From Fischerella muscicola SAG 1427-1 = PCC 73103 (GTDB taxonomy: Bacteria > Cyanobacteriota > Cyanobacteriia > Cyanobacteriales > Nostocaceae): a stretch of 44,845 nucleotides of DNA. This document shows positions 33,515 to 42,141 of this stretch, piece by piece. The position numbers were made by a program, and so were the translations under genes. How positions within the stretch are numbered: the first letter of the stretch is position 1; every line of letters starts with the position of its first letter. The notes under the pieces are model-generated. The model had not been told where the DNA came from, ran no database searches, and was given only the letters and a program-made list of their open reading frames with translations. Location: positions 1 to 44,845 of the forward strand of contig NZ_AJLJ01000066.1 in the NCBI RefSeq assembly GCF_000317245.1. The letters are read 5' to 3'.

Positions 33515-35944
33515 TTGATTCAATCTGAAACTCTAGAACTACTCGAATGGCATCGCCTCTGCCAGCATCTATCCACCTTTGCGGCTACAAAACTTGGGGC
33601 GATCGCAGCGCGTGATTTGACGCCACCTGACTCTCAAGTTGAGAGTGAGTATTTGTTGACGCAAACCAAAGAAGTTTATGAACTCGAAAGTCGCCTCACT
33701 ACAGGACTTTCCTTTGAAGGAATTCAAGATATTGGTGATTCTCTAGAAAGAGCAGAACTACAAGGAGTTCTAGCAGGTGATGAACTGCTGGCTATTGCCA
33801 CGACGCTTGCGGGAACTAGAAATCTACGTCGTCTCATCGATAATCAGCCAGATTTACCAATTCTCATCAAATTAGTTGCTGATTTAAGAACTTATCCAGA
33901 ACTAGAACAAGAAATTCATCGTTGTATTGACGAACGAGGACAAGTCAGCGATCGCGCTAGCCAAAAACTTGCTGACATCCGTACAGATTTGCGGAAGTTA
34001 CGTAACCAAATTACACAAAAATTACAAAATATTATACAAGTAAAGTCCAATGCAGTTCAGGAACAGCTAATTACTCAACGAGGCGATCGCTATGTCATTC
34101 CTGTGAAAGCGCCCCAAAAAGATGCGATCCCCGGCATAGTTCACGATACCTCTGCTAGCGGAGCAACGCTATATATAGAACCAAATTCTATTGTTACCTT
34201 GGGTAATCAACTGCGGCAGTTAGTTAGAAGAGAACAAGCCGAAGAAGAAGCTATTCGTCGTGCTTTGACTGAACAAGTGGCAGAAGTAAAACCTGATTTA
34301 GAAGGATTACTCGCGATCGCCACTACCTTAGATTTAGCAACTGCTAAAGCGCGTTACAGTTTCTGGCTACAAGCCAACCCACCTCGTTTTATCAATCGCC
34401 AAGAAAATGAATACATCACCCTACGGCAATTACGTCATCCGTTGTTAGTGTGGCAACAACAACACGAACAAGGATCAGCAGTAATTCCTGTGGATTTACT
34501 TGTTCAACCAGAAATTAAAGTAGTAACGATTACTGGGCCAAATACGGGTGGTAAAACAGTTACTTTAAAAACCCTGGGTTTGGCAGCCTTGATGGCAAAG
34601 GTCGGTTTATTTGTTCCTGCCCGTGAACCAGTAGAATTACCTTGGTTTGACCAGGTATTAGCAGATATTGGCGACGAACAATCTCTACAACAGAATTTAT
34701 CTACTTTTTCTGGGCATATTCGCCGCATTAGTAGGATTTTGGAAGCATTGAGAAATGAAGAAGACGCGGAGAATGAAAATGTCTCCGCGTCAGAGCGTCT
34801 CCCCATCCCCGTGTCCTCTCTGATCCTCCTCGATGAAGTTGGTGCAGGTACAGATCCTGCTGAAGGTAGTGCCTTAGCGATCGCCTTATTACGCTATCTG
34901 GCAGATCATGCACAATTAACTATGGCAACAACTCACTTTGGCGAACTCAAAGCCTTAAAATACCAAGATGAACGGTTTGAAAATGCCTCAGTAGAGTTTG
35001 ATGAAGCCACCCTTTCGCCGACTTACCGTCTATTGTGGGGAATTCCTGGGCGTTCTAATGCTTTGGCAATTGCCCGACGCTTAGGGTTAAAAGCAGAAGT
35101 TGTGGAACAGGCGAAAACTAATCTGGGAGGCTCAACAGACGAGGTTAACCAGGTAATTGCTGGATTAGAAGCACAACGTCGCCGCCAAGAAACCAAAGCA
35201 GCACAAGCACAAGATTTGTTGCAGCAAGCCGAACGTTTATACAAAGAAGTCTCCGCAAAAGCCGCAAATTTACAGGAAAGAGAACAAGCTTTGCGTGCTT
35301 CTCAAGAAGTCGCAGTTCAGCAAGCGATCGCTCAAGCGAGAAGCGAAATTGCTCAAGTAATTCGCCGCTTGCAGCAAGGTACACCCACTGCCCAAGACGC
35401 CCAACAAGCCACCAAGGCTTTACATCAAGTTGCTGAAAAATTTATACCCCAACCACCACCAAAACCAAAACAAGGATATATTCCTAAAGTCGGCGATCGT
35501 ATCCGCATTCCCAAATTAGGGCAAACAGCAGAAGTCTTGACTGCACCCGATGACGATGGTGAGTTAACCGTCCGCTTTGGGATTATGAAAATGACAGTCA
35601 AACTCGAAGATGTGGAATCTCTGGATGGTAAAAAAGCTGAACCAGTAGTGAAAGCAAAACCAGCCCCAGCAACACCAGTTACTCCAACCCAACCAGCCCC
35701 AGCAATTCGCACATCCAAAAATACGGTAGATATACGCGGACGTAGGGTTGCAGATGCGGAACTCATTTTAGACAAAGCAATTTCGGAAGCAACAGGGCCG
35801 ATCTGGATTATTCACGGGCATGGTACTGGTAAATTGCGCCAAGGTGTTCACGCCTTTTTGCAACAACACCCTAGAGTTAGTCGTTATGAAGCAGCAGAAC
35901 AATCCGATGGTGGTACTGGTGTAACTGTTGCGTATGTGGAGTGA
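33515..35944 (+). CDS. mutS2: MutS2 ATPase/endonuclease
   Basis: 809-aa MutS2 protein, which binds branched DNA or collided ribosomes rather than mismatches. Residues 1-300 are the MutS-like core and lever. Walker A GPNTGGKT is at 341-348. The signature loop is DEQSLQQNLSTFSGHIRRI, and Walker B follows in LILLDEVGAGTDPAEGSALA. A long coiled region (about 530-640) leads to the KOW-like linker, and the C-terminal Smr nuclease domain is VDIRGRRVADAELIL and IIHGHGTGKLRQGVHAFL. Start is the TTG at 33515 (MIQSETLELLEW); no ATG fits the conserved N-terminus. Between the signature loop and Walker B there is an extra segment of about 19 residues encoded by repeat-like palindromic DNA. Confidence 0.95.
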   Translation: MIQSETLELLEWHRLCQHLSTFAATKLGAIAARDLTPPDSQVESEYLLTQTKEVYELESRLTTGLSFEGIQDIGDSLERAELQGVLAGDELLAIATTLAGTRNLRRLIDNQPDLPILIKLVADLRTYPELEQEIHRCIDERGQVSDRASQKLADIRTDLRKLRNQITQKLQNIIQVKSNAVQEQLITQRGDRYVIPVKAPQKDAIPGIVHDTSASGATLYIEPNSIVTLGNQLRQLVRREQAEEEAIRRALTEQVAEVKPDLEGLLAIATTLDLATAKARYSFWLQANPPRFINRQENEYITLRQLRHPLLVWQQQHEQGSAVIPVDLLVQPEIKVVTITGPNTGGKTVTLKTLGLAALMAKVGLFVPAREPVELPWFDQVLADIGDEQSLQQNLSTFSGHIRRISRILEALRNEEDAENENVSASERLPIPVSSLILLDEVGAGTDPAEGSALAIALLRYLADHAQLTMATTHFGELKALKYQDERFENASVEFDEATLSPTYRLLWGIPGRSNALAIARRLGLKAEVVEQAKTNLGGSTDEVNQVIAGLEAQRRRQETKAAQAQDLLQQAERLYKEVSAKAANLQEREQALRASQEVAVQQAIAQARSEIAQVIRRLQQGTPTAQDAQQATKALHQVAEKFIPQPPPKPKQGYIPKVGDRIRIPKLGQTAEVLTAPDDDGELTVRFGIMKMTVKLEDVESLDGKKAEPVVKAKPAPATPVTPTQPAPAIRTSKNTVDIRGRRVADAELILDKAISEATGPIWIIHGHGTGKLRQGVHAFLQQHPRVSRYEAAEQSDGGTGVTVAYVE
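34763..34818. repeat. Palindromic, intergenic-type repeat inside mutS2
   Basis: Perfect 10-bp stem GACGCGGAGA (34763-34772) / TCTCCGCGTC (34782-34791) with a 9-nt loop, followed by CGTCTCCCCATCCCCGTGTC, a phrase typical of cyanobacterial intergenic repeats. Translated in frame as the DAENENVSASERLPIPV stretch. Confidence 0.75.
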
Positions 35945-35982
35945 AATATTTGAGGCAACGCTTGTATAAATTTAGTTCACTG

Positions 35983-36014
35983 TAGAGACGCAATGAATTG
36001 TGTCTCTAATTTTT
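35983..36014 (+). terminator. Probable terminator of mutS2
   Basis: TAGAGACGCAA (35983-35993) pairs with TTGTGTCTCTA (35998-36008), one G-U pair, then ATTTTT. It starts 39 bp after the stop codon and is related to the palindrome inside the element at 39033-39166. Confidence 0.7.
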
Positions 36015-36576
36015 ATCACACAGTTTAGAATCTTAATTGTTTAAGTAAAGTTTGATGAAAAATTAAACAAGTAACAGCAAAAACAAAAGTATGCTAATTC
36101 TTTAACCAAAATTATTTCCAATAACCATCAAAAATTCTTATTGTTCCGTAAACAAAACAATAAACTTTCTCAGAAACTGCTTGTTGAAATATGACTGATT
36201 TATGTATTCTTTGGTTGTTAAGTTAAAGTAGCCAGATAAACAACTAACCATTAACCAGGAGAAAATATCTATCTAAAGGAAGATTTATTTATTTTGTATA
36301 AAGCATCATTTTAAGCAAAAAGTATAGTTAAATCCAAGGTTGGTGCAACTAGCAGACAAGACGTAATAAATAGTACTTGTACTTTTTATAAAATCGGTTT
36401 TCGTCATAGAGTAAGACAAAGACCGCAGCTGTTTACCCAACCATCTCAGTTATGGAAAATGCCAGCAGCTTGCTGTAGGCTAATTTCTGTTCATAGCTTT
36501 AGGAAACTAATCTTCTTTCGTAAAAGTCTGGTTTCAAAATGGGTAACAGCAACAGCCCCTACCAGCCCGATCATCT
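36015..36576. other. Long upstream region of the DUF3038-DUF4335 operon
   Basis: About 560 bp of AT-rich DNA with no repeat or gene recognised. It must contain the operon promoter. TTGTACTTTTTATAAAAT (around 36377-36394) is the most promoter-like patch I see, without support beyond composition. Confidence 0.35.
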
Positions 36577-37182
36577 ATGCTAAAAGTTATGCACTCTGCC
36601 GCCAATTTACCCACTCCTACCCCTCAGTGGGAGGATTTAATTAAGCTTCCAGCCCCAAATACAACTCAATGGGAAAACATTAAAACCCAATTAGATTTGG
36701 TGCTGTTGGCATTAGAAACATTGACTGGCATTGGCTCCGAGGCCATGCTTTCAGCGGCTATTAATCTGAATTTAGAGTCAAGAGTGCCAGACCGTGTAGC
36801 ACTGTGGCGGCTACGCCAGTCTAACCCGCTACGCAAAGGTCAAGGAGGGCGAAAAAAGCTCGATGTTGAAGAAGCGCGAGCGCTTGTTCTCATTATTTGT
36901 TATCTTGCCAAGCAGCATCAAGAATTGATTCGGCGTGCTGTTGGCTTGTTAGAACAGATGGCGGAAAACAACCGCGAACCTCATCAAGCTGCTTTGTTAG
37001 GAGATTATATTGATGCTTTCTGCAACACTTACCAAGAACGGATGGAGGAAGACTCGACAATCTCCACGGATGAACTTACCCACCTGGCTTTAAAACTGCT
37101 GATAGATTTACTTTTTTATAGCGGCCCCGGTGGACATCGCCGTCTCTGGCTAGCACTTATAGACCGTTCAACTAAATTTTGA
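36577..37182 (+). CDS. DUF3038 family protein
   Basis: 201-aa cyanobacterial protein of unknown function, recognisable as DUF3038 (LALETLTGIGSEAMLSAA, VALWRLRQSNPLRKGQGGRKKLD, a C-terminal SGPGGHRRLWLAL). It is mostly helical and soluble, with no membrane segment. The basic LRKGQGGRKK patch could contact nucleic acid or acidic lipid (speculation). Two possible starts, ATG 36577 and ATG 36589; I give the longer. It lies 25 bp upstream of the DUF4335 gene and is almost certainly co-transcribed. The two families occur together in cyanobacteria. Confidence 0.85.
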   Translation: MLKVMHSAANLPTPTPQWEDLIKLPAPNTTQWENIKTQLDLVLLALETLTGIGSEAMLSAAINLNLESRVPDRVALWRLRQSNPLRKGQGGRKKLDVEEARALVLIICYLAKQHQELIRRAVGLLEQMAENNREPHQAALLGDYIDAFCNTYQERMEEDSTISTDELTHLALKLLIDLLFYSGPGGHRRLWLALIDRSTKF

Positions 37183-37207
37183 AAATATCCTGCTTGCAGT
37201 TCTTGCC

Positions 37208-38842
37208 ATGCCTCTAACAAATTCTGTCATCCGTCGGTACACACCACCCACTTGCACGCTAGAAGTCTTGGCGCAAAGCTCATCTCTATCTCGTTGGGTG
37301 GGAAAATCTGTTCTGAAGGATCTACGCTTTGAGTTAAGCTTTGACGATCCACGACTAAGCGAAGAACAGAAGATCGTTATTCGGGGCGATCGCGACCAAC
37401 TAGAAGCTTTGTGTGCAGCAGTAACAAACTACGTGCAGGAATTTCTTCAAATGTCCCCTGAAAGTTTTTGGGCAAACTTTTCAGATTTAGAGGACTCAAC
37501 CAAAGCATTAGATCAAGAGCAATCAGATCAATTAGAATCACAAGAACAATTACAACCTTCCGTTTCTACTCAAACATTAAATTCTTTTAATAATCAGCTA
37601 CCAGAAACCGAAATACACATCAAACCAAACAGCCGTTTAACTCATAATTTGTTTCTCGGTTCTTTAGGATACCAAGCATCTCAGCCTGTTGTTCAACTGA
37701 ATTTGTTACAGTTATTTGATTTGGCAACTGCCTTAGATCAATACTCTGATGATTTGCTTGCCCTACCTAGTCTTTATCAAAACAGATCGCGTTTTGCTAT
37801 TCCTGGTTGGGTACCTGCGGTAGCAGTACTGGTATTAGCAGTTGGTTTAGTACCCTTTACCTACCAATATGCTATTCAGACTAAGCAGAAACCTACTACC
37901 ACCACAGATAAACTTGCCTTAGAACCATCACCCCTACCGGATCTAGCAACACCTGTACCTGCACTCACCCCTACCGACCAACTGCCTGCCCTACCTTTTG
38001 GTTCTAAGAATTTGTCTGTACCTGGTTCAGGATCACTATCACCTAACCAAACTTCTTCTCAAACCCAGGCGTTTCCAAATGCGCCCCTAATAGCTAATGC
38101 GCCTTCTCAAGGTCTTTCCCCTTCAACTTCTACGACATCTCCTACAGCTGGCTTCTCCTCACCTTCTCCAGGGAAAAACGTATTCACCGTACCCCCAACA
38201 GCAAAACTTCCCGCACCACTGACATCAACAAATCCACAGCGAGAAGTTCTGATTCAACCCAATTCTTCACAACTCAACAGCACCGCCCTGACTCCGAAAA
38301 ATGGAGTTGTTGCCCAAAAGGGAGAAATATCACTCAATTCACCCACTACAGTAACTAGCCTGCCTTCAACTCTTCCTACTGTTCCGCCACCGATTGCTAC
38401 CGCACCCAATAGCCGTGGTAGTACTCTTAATCAACAAAATCAATCATCAACAACTACCTCCTCGGTTGATGCAGAAGATACTTCTGCATTAATCCAGAGA
38501 TTGCGCCAAGACCGTAATTCCAACAAAATTGCTACTGGAAACAGCAACTCTGTATTCGACGCAACTGCTCAATTGTCAGAAGCTAAACAATTTTTAACAA
38601 AGCGCTGGCAGCCACCTTCTGGCTTAGACCAAACACTAGAGTATAGTTTGATGGTGGGTGTTGATGGCACTATTGAACGTATCCTTCCTTTAGGGAAAGC
38701 TTCAAGGATATACATTGATCGTACAGGTATGCCTTTAATTGGTGAGCGTTTTATTTCTCCCAATCGCAATGGACAATCTGTGATCATTAGAGCCGTTTAC
38801 AGTCCTGATGGCAAGGTACAAACTTTTGCAGAGAAGGATTAA
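37208..38842 (+). CDS. DUF4335 family membrane-anchored protein
   Basis: 544 aa. Residues 1-185 are the conserved DUF4335 domain (IRRYTPPTCTLEVLAQSSSL, LRFELSFDDPRLSEEQ, SLGYQASQPVVQLNLLQLF). A single membrane helix lies at about 198-222 (WVPAVAVLVLAVGLVPFTY). It is followed by a disordered Pro/Thr/Ser/Gln-rich linker of about 200 residues and a conserved C-terminal segment of about 110 residues (AKQFLTKRWQPPSGLDQTL, LPLGKASRIYIDRTGMPL). With the N-terminus inside, the C-terminal part would lie in the periplasm or thylakoid lumen. Function unknown. Start ATG at 37208. Second gene of the DUF3038 operon. Confidence 0.85.
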   Translation: MPLTNSVIRRYTPPTCTLEVLAQSSSLSRWVGKSVLKDLRFELSFDDPRLSEEQKIVIRGDRDQLEALCAAVTNYVQEFLQMSPESFWANFSDLEDSTKALDQEQSDQLESQEQLQPSVSTQTLNSFNNQLPETEIHIKPNSRLTHNLFLGSLGYQASQPVVQLNLLQLFDLATALDQYSDDLLALPSLYQNRSRFAIPGWVPAVAVLVLAVGLVPFTYQYAIQTKQKPTTTTDKLALEPSPLPDLATPVPALTPTDQLPALPFGSKNLSVPGSGSLSPNQTSSQTQAFPNAPLIANAPSQGLSPSTSTTSPTAGFSSPSPGKNVFTVPPTAKLPAPLTSTNPQREVLIQPNSSQLNSTALTPKNGVVAQKGEISLNSPTTVTSLPSTLPTVPPPIATAPNSRGSTLNQQNQSSTTTSSVDAEDTSALIQRLRQDRNSNKIATGNSNSVFDATAQLSEAKQFLTKRWQPPSGLDQTLEYSLMVGVDGTIERILPLGKASRIYIDRTGMPLIGERFISPNRNGQSVIIRAVYSPDGKVQTFAEKD

Positions 38843-39032
38843 GTAACTTCTGTGACAGTTGCTAAAGTGCGACAAATAAAATAAAGGTAAAAGGGTAAAG
38901 AGAAAAGGTTAAAGGATTAAGATAATGTCCTTTCTCTTTGCCCTTTAATCTTTAACTATTAACAACATTTGAGTCCAGTTATCAAACTGTCTTTTGAATA
39001 TATTCCGAGCAAAATATCTATAAATACAATAA
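38843..39032. other. Spacer after the DUF4335 gene
   Basis: Contains an imperfect inverted repeat of AAAGGGTAAAGAGAAAAGG (about 38889-38907) with the complementary CCTTTCTCTTTGCCCTTT (about 38929-38946), which could terminate the operon on the plus strand. No gene. Confidence 0.5.
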
Positions 39033-39166
39033 CGATTAATTCCAATACTGCTCGGTTAAGGATTTTTCGTCATAATTTTGGGGTTGTAGAGACGCGATAT
39101 ATCGCGTCTCTACAGGATTTAAATGTCAATTGATTTGTCTTATCCGAGCAGTATTGCGATTAATTC
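39033..39166. mobile_element. Intact MITE with perfect 10-bp target duplication
   Basis: The direct repeat CGATTAATTC occurs at 39033-39042 and 39157-39166. It flanks a 114-bp element with inverted ends, CAATACTGCTCGGTTAAG (39043 on) and the near-complement TTATCCGAGCAGTATTG (ending 39156). A perfect 30-bp palindrome, TGTAGAGACGCGATA and its complement (39085-39114), is inside. No ORF. Insertion appears recent because the duplication has no mismatch. Confidence 0.85.
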
Positions 39167-39187
39167 GTATTGTTTCGGATTGGGAAT

Positions 39188-39472
39188 ATGCATACACCAG
39201 CACCACAACAAAAAGAAAGTGCAGCTTGGATTTTTCAAACATGGGCTGCTTTTCTACTTTCTCTTTCTATGACTACTGTCGGTATTGTCAATTTACCCGT
39301 GGATAACTGGGTGAAAGGTTTTATGGGTATGGGTATGGCTTTTTCAATAGGTTCTACTTTCTCTTTGGCAAAAACTATGAGGGATTTACATGAATCTAAA
39401 AAGCTGACAGCCAGGATAGATGAAGCGAAGGTAGAAAGATTACTGTCTCAACATGATAATTTGATGAAGTGA
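39188..39472 (+). CDS. YiaA/YiaB-type inner-membrane protein
   Basis: 94 aa from the ATG at 39188 (MHTPAPQQKESAAW). Two membrane helices (about 15-37, FQTWAAFLLSLSMTTVGIVN, and 43-65, VKGFMGMGMAFSIGSTFSLA) match the YiaAB pattern with the NLPVDNWVKGF turn. A charged cytoplasmic tail (LHESKKLTARIDEAKVERLL) follows. Role unknown in this family. A MITE lies immediately upstream, ending 21 bp before the start, so the native promoter may have been displaced or supplied by the element. Confidence 0.85.
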   Translation: MHTPAPQQKESAAWIFQTWAAFLLSLSMTTVGIVNLPVDNWVKGFMGMGMAFSIGSTFSLAKTMRDLHESKKLTARIDEAKVERLLSQHDNLMK

Positions 39473-39558
39473 GCGATCGCTCTCTAATATCTCACTTTGA
39501 TAATTAAAACTTAAACAAAAACTTTGTAATCAGTCAATATTCGTTTAAGTGGAGTATA

Positions 39559-39608
39559 GTTTGTAGTGAGGACTTTAGTCCTCAAAATCAGGACTAAAGC
39601 CATTACTT
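39559..39608. repeat. Copy of the GTTTGTAGTGAGGACT palindromic element
   Basis: GTTTGTAGT followed by the perfect palindrome GAGGACTTTAGTCCTC (39568-39583) and a partial second arm AGGACTAAAGCC. Fourth member of the family at 7182, 24894 and 44415. It sits between two genes that converge on it (39188-39472 on + and the glycosyltransferase on -). Confidence 0.75.
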
Positions 39609-39634
39609 AATCTATACACTTACACCTAAAAAAG

Positions 39635-40684
39635 TTATCCTGCGACTTTGACTGCTGTCATACTTTTCAGTTTGCTTAACCAGTCTTTGACAAAACCTTT
39701 TAATTTCAGTTCTGTGTGATGTTGCCATTCAAAGAAAGGAGCAAAACCTAAAGATAATGCAAAGATTCGCAGTTGCAACACAGGCGAATCACCCAATTGT
39801 TTTAACAAGCTAACAAGTTCTGCTCTTTCCTCTTGATTAAAAATAGGAAGAAAACAATAGGCTGAGTGTATAATTGCCATCTTGCGTCTCTGCTGATCTA
39901 ACACTTTCGTATCCCAGCCTCGCCGTTGAAAAGCAGGTAAAAAACTCTCTTCAAAAATCCGAATATATCCTTTCAACTGCAAATGTTTACGCTTGGAACG
40001 CGTTTTCTTCACATCAGTCCAAACTCGATATTTTGCTAATATTTCATCTGCATAAACATTTCCATAGCCAGCATCAGCGATTCTGACAGATAAATCATAG
40101 TCTTCAACATATTCAGGCCCATTTTCGTAATATCTTAATTCTTGGAGTGCCTTGGTTCTAAACATGATGATGTTTGCTGCTACTCTATAGCCAGTAACTG
40201 CTGCCATTAGCGCGTCTTCTGAATTTTGAAACTCTTTTTTTCTGGCAACTCGTCCTATGGAATGATTTTTTCCATACTCATCCATTTCTTGGATAGCAGT
40301 ATGAGCATAACCAGCTTCGGGATATTTTTGTAGTAGCGAAACTAATTTTTCTACATAATTTGGCATTAAAGAATCATCTGAGTCTAGACGTACGATAAAC
40401 TCAGTTTTTGGCTGGCTCATTAACCAAGAATTATTACCAGCAATACCCATGTTTTTAGGTTGCTGATAGTAATGCACTTGCGGAAACTGCTGACACAACT
40501 GTTCCATCACTTGGGGTGTTTCGTCAGTGCTGTGATCGTCTGAAACCCATACTTCCACGTTTGGATAAGTTTGGCGACAAGCACTTGTTACGGACTCAAT
40601 CAAGTATTGGGCTTGATTATAAGTGGGAATACATATGGCAACTGAGGGATTATTTGGCATTGAAGTCATATCAAGTCTAGTCAT
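39635..40684 (-). CDS. Family 2 glycosyltransferase
   Basis: GT-A fold transferase, 349 aa from the ATG at 40684 (MTRLDMTSMPNNPSV). Alternative ATGs lie at 40669 and 40660, and a TTG at 40744 is open but unlikely. Core motifs: VAICIPTYNQAQYLIESV, the nucleotide-binding VWVSDDHSTDETP, and the metal-binding DSDD in FIVRLDSDDSLMPNYV; the ED of the acceptor site is likely EYVEDYDLSVR. The C-terminal 100 residues are not family-typical. The sugar and acceptor are unknown. No other polysaccharide genes are in the window, so the context does not help. Confidence 0.9.
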   Translation of the reverse strand: MTRLDMTSMPNNPSVAICIPTYNQAQYLIESVTSACRQTYPNVEVWVSDDHSTDETPQVMEQLCQQFPQVHYYQQPKNMGIAGNNSWLMSQPKTEFIVRLDSDDSLMPNYVEKLVSLLQKYPEAGYAHTAIQEMDEYGKNHSIGRVARKKEFQNSEDALMAAVTGYRVAANIIMFRTKALQELRYYENGPEYVEDYDLSVRIADAGYGNVYADEILAKYRVWTDVKKTRSKRKHLQLKGYIRIFEESFLPAFQRRGWDTKVLDQQRRKMAIIHSAYCFLPIFNQEERAELVSLLKQLGDSPVLQLRIFALSLGFAPFFEWQHHTELKLKGFVKDWLSKLKSMTAVKVAG

Positions 40685-41617
40685 AACAACTGGAAATGGT
40701 TTTTGTGTTGTGTTACTCTGAAGAGCAGTAACAGAATTAAGCAATTACCAACTACGTTTGATATCCTAATTGCAGAGATAAAATCTGTTGTGTCACTATA
40801 ATTATTTGGGTGCAAAGCGTTATTACTTTACCCTGGTGACAAAAACTCAACTGTAGTCTAAACCTTCATTCTTGCAAATAAATCAGTCAAATAAATCAGT
40901 GCCACTTATCCAAAGCGACTTTCAATATTACTCAAGTCACTTTTACTGAATATAATGTTTCCAAGAATTGTACAAAGTGAGGATTTACCCTCAAATTTTG
41001 GCAAACTCTTGACTTTTTAATTCAGTAATATTTGAATAAAGTCTTAAAACACCTATTAATCCAAGTTAACTAAACTATTGGCAAAAATTGATGGTTAACC
41101 TAGTATATTTGCAGCAATGGAAGGTAAGTATAGAATAAATTCCTATACTGCTGTGTAGAATCTCTCTCCAGCAATATTCAAGAGAATAGAATTCTTATCA
41201 CTGTTTACAACTACAGACAGAAGCATTTAAAGCCATTTACTCAGGGTGGAGTCAAACCACCAGGAATCCTCACAGCATGGACACTCTGAAGCACTAGCTC
41301 ATATTCGATAAAAATATTACCCCCTAGCAATACTTGCTGGATGTGAGCCAGGAAGATTAAATTTGTTGAACCTAGCTTAAACATAAGAGTGTCCTCTGAT
41401 TTTTCATTTCAGAGTTGTGCTAGCACCTGCACATACCCACTGTTTCACAATTTATATTCTTTAGTGAAGCATTAATTAAAAATGCTAAGGCAATAAAACC
41501 TCAAACAGCACTATAAATCAAGCAAGTTCACAAAAAAATCATATTTTTACATAAAATATTTATCAGAAAATCATGAAGTACAAAATCAAAAAACTAAAAA
41601 TGTGAATAATTTTATTT
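40685..41617. other. Long gene-free stretch with possible structured RNA
   Basis: About 930 bp without a supported ORF. Between 41245 and 41405 several complementary pairs cluster. GGTGG/CCACC (41245-41249 with 41257-41261) and AGCAA/TTGCT (41326-41330 with 41334-41338) are local hairpins. A closing 9-bp pair is GGACACTCT (41279-41287) with AGAGTGTCC (41386-41394), followed by TCTGATTTTT. This could be a small RNA on the plus strand ending near 41405. No known RNA family recognised. Confidence 0.3.
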
Positions 41618-41645
41618 AAAAAATAAAAAGGCTGGATTTCCAGCC
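41618..41645 (-). terminator. Intrinsic terminator of the DUF2997-ycf35-ferredoxin operon
   Basis: On the minus strand, stem GGCTGGA-AA-TCCAGCC (41630-41645) is followed directly by TTTTTATTTTTT. It sits 35 bp after the ferredoxin stop codon and is a textbook rho-independent terminator. Confidence 0.88.
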
Positions 41646-41679
41646 ATCTCCTTTATGATTATTTCGGAACTAGTTTTAT

Positions 41680-42141
41680 TTAATAACGGGATTTTTTTGG
41701 TTTTAATTTTTGCTTTTTGCGTCGTCGCTCAGAAGCTGCAACTGCACCTTCTACAGGGTAACCTACTACAGGTATGACTTGATACTTACGTTCTTCTTCC
41801 AAACGTTTGATTTCGGTATAATCAACCCAATGGATACAATCCACTGGACAAGTATCTATTGCCTCTTGAATTATTTCCTCGGAATCACCATCTTGACGCA
41901 TGACACGCGATCGCCCATAATCTGGTTCTATATAGAAAGTGTTACGAGCAACAAAGGCGCAGTGCTTACAGCCAATACAAGTGATTTCATCAACATACAC
42001 ACCCTTTTGGCGTAGCATACCCCCTAACTCCGGCTCTAAGCCGGAGCGTTCTGGGGCGTCCCGCAAAAAGCCGCCTAATTCTGGTTCTAGTCCAGTTCGG
42101 TTATCTTCCTGTTCTTCCAGCGACGGCAAAAAATCAGACAT
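41680..42141 (-). CDS. 4Fe-4S ferredoxin with duplicated N-terminal motif
   Basis: 153 aa. The iron-sulfur domain has Cys55-x-x-Cys58-x-x-Cys61 (TCIGCKHCAFVARNTF) and a C-terminal TCPVDCIHWV (Cys98, Cys102). This fits one [4Fe-4S] cluster, as in DnaJ-type and cyanobacterial single-cluster ferredoxins. Before it, residues 17-44 carry the segment GLEPELGG[FM]LR twice, spaced by DAPERS. The C-terminal tail is very basic (RRRKKQKLKPKK). It is the last gene of a three-gene leftward operon. Its ATG overlaps the ycf35 stop codon by one base (TAATG), which suggests coupled translation. Electron partner unknown. Confidence 0.92.
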   Translation of the reverse strand: MSDFLPSLEEQEDNRTGLEPELGGFLRDAPERSGLEPELGGMLRQKGVYVDEITCIGCKHCAFVARNTFYIEPDYGRSRVMRQDGDSEEIIQEAIDTCPVDCIHWVDYTEIKRLEEERKYQVIPVVGYPVEGAVAASERRRKKQKLKPKKSRY

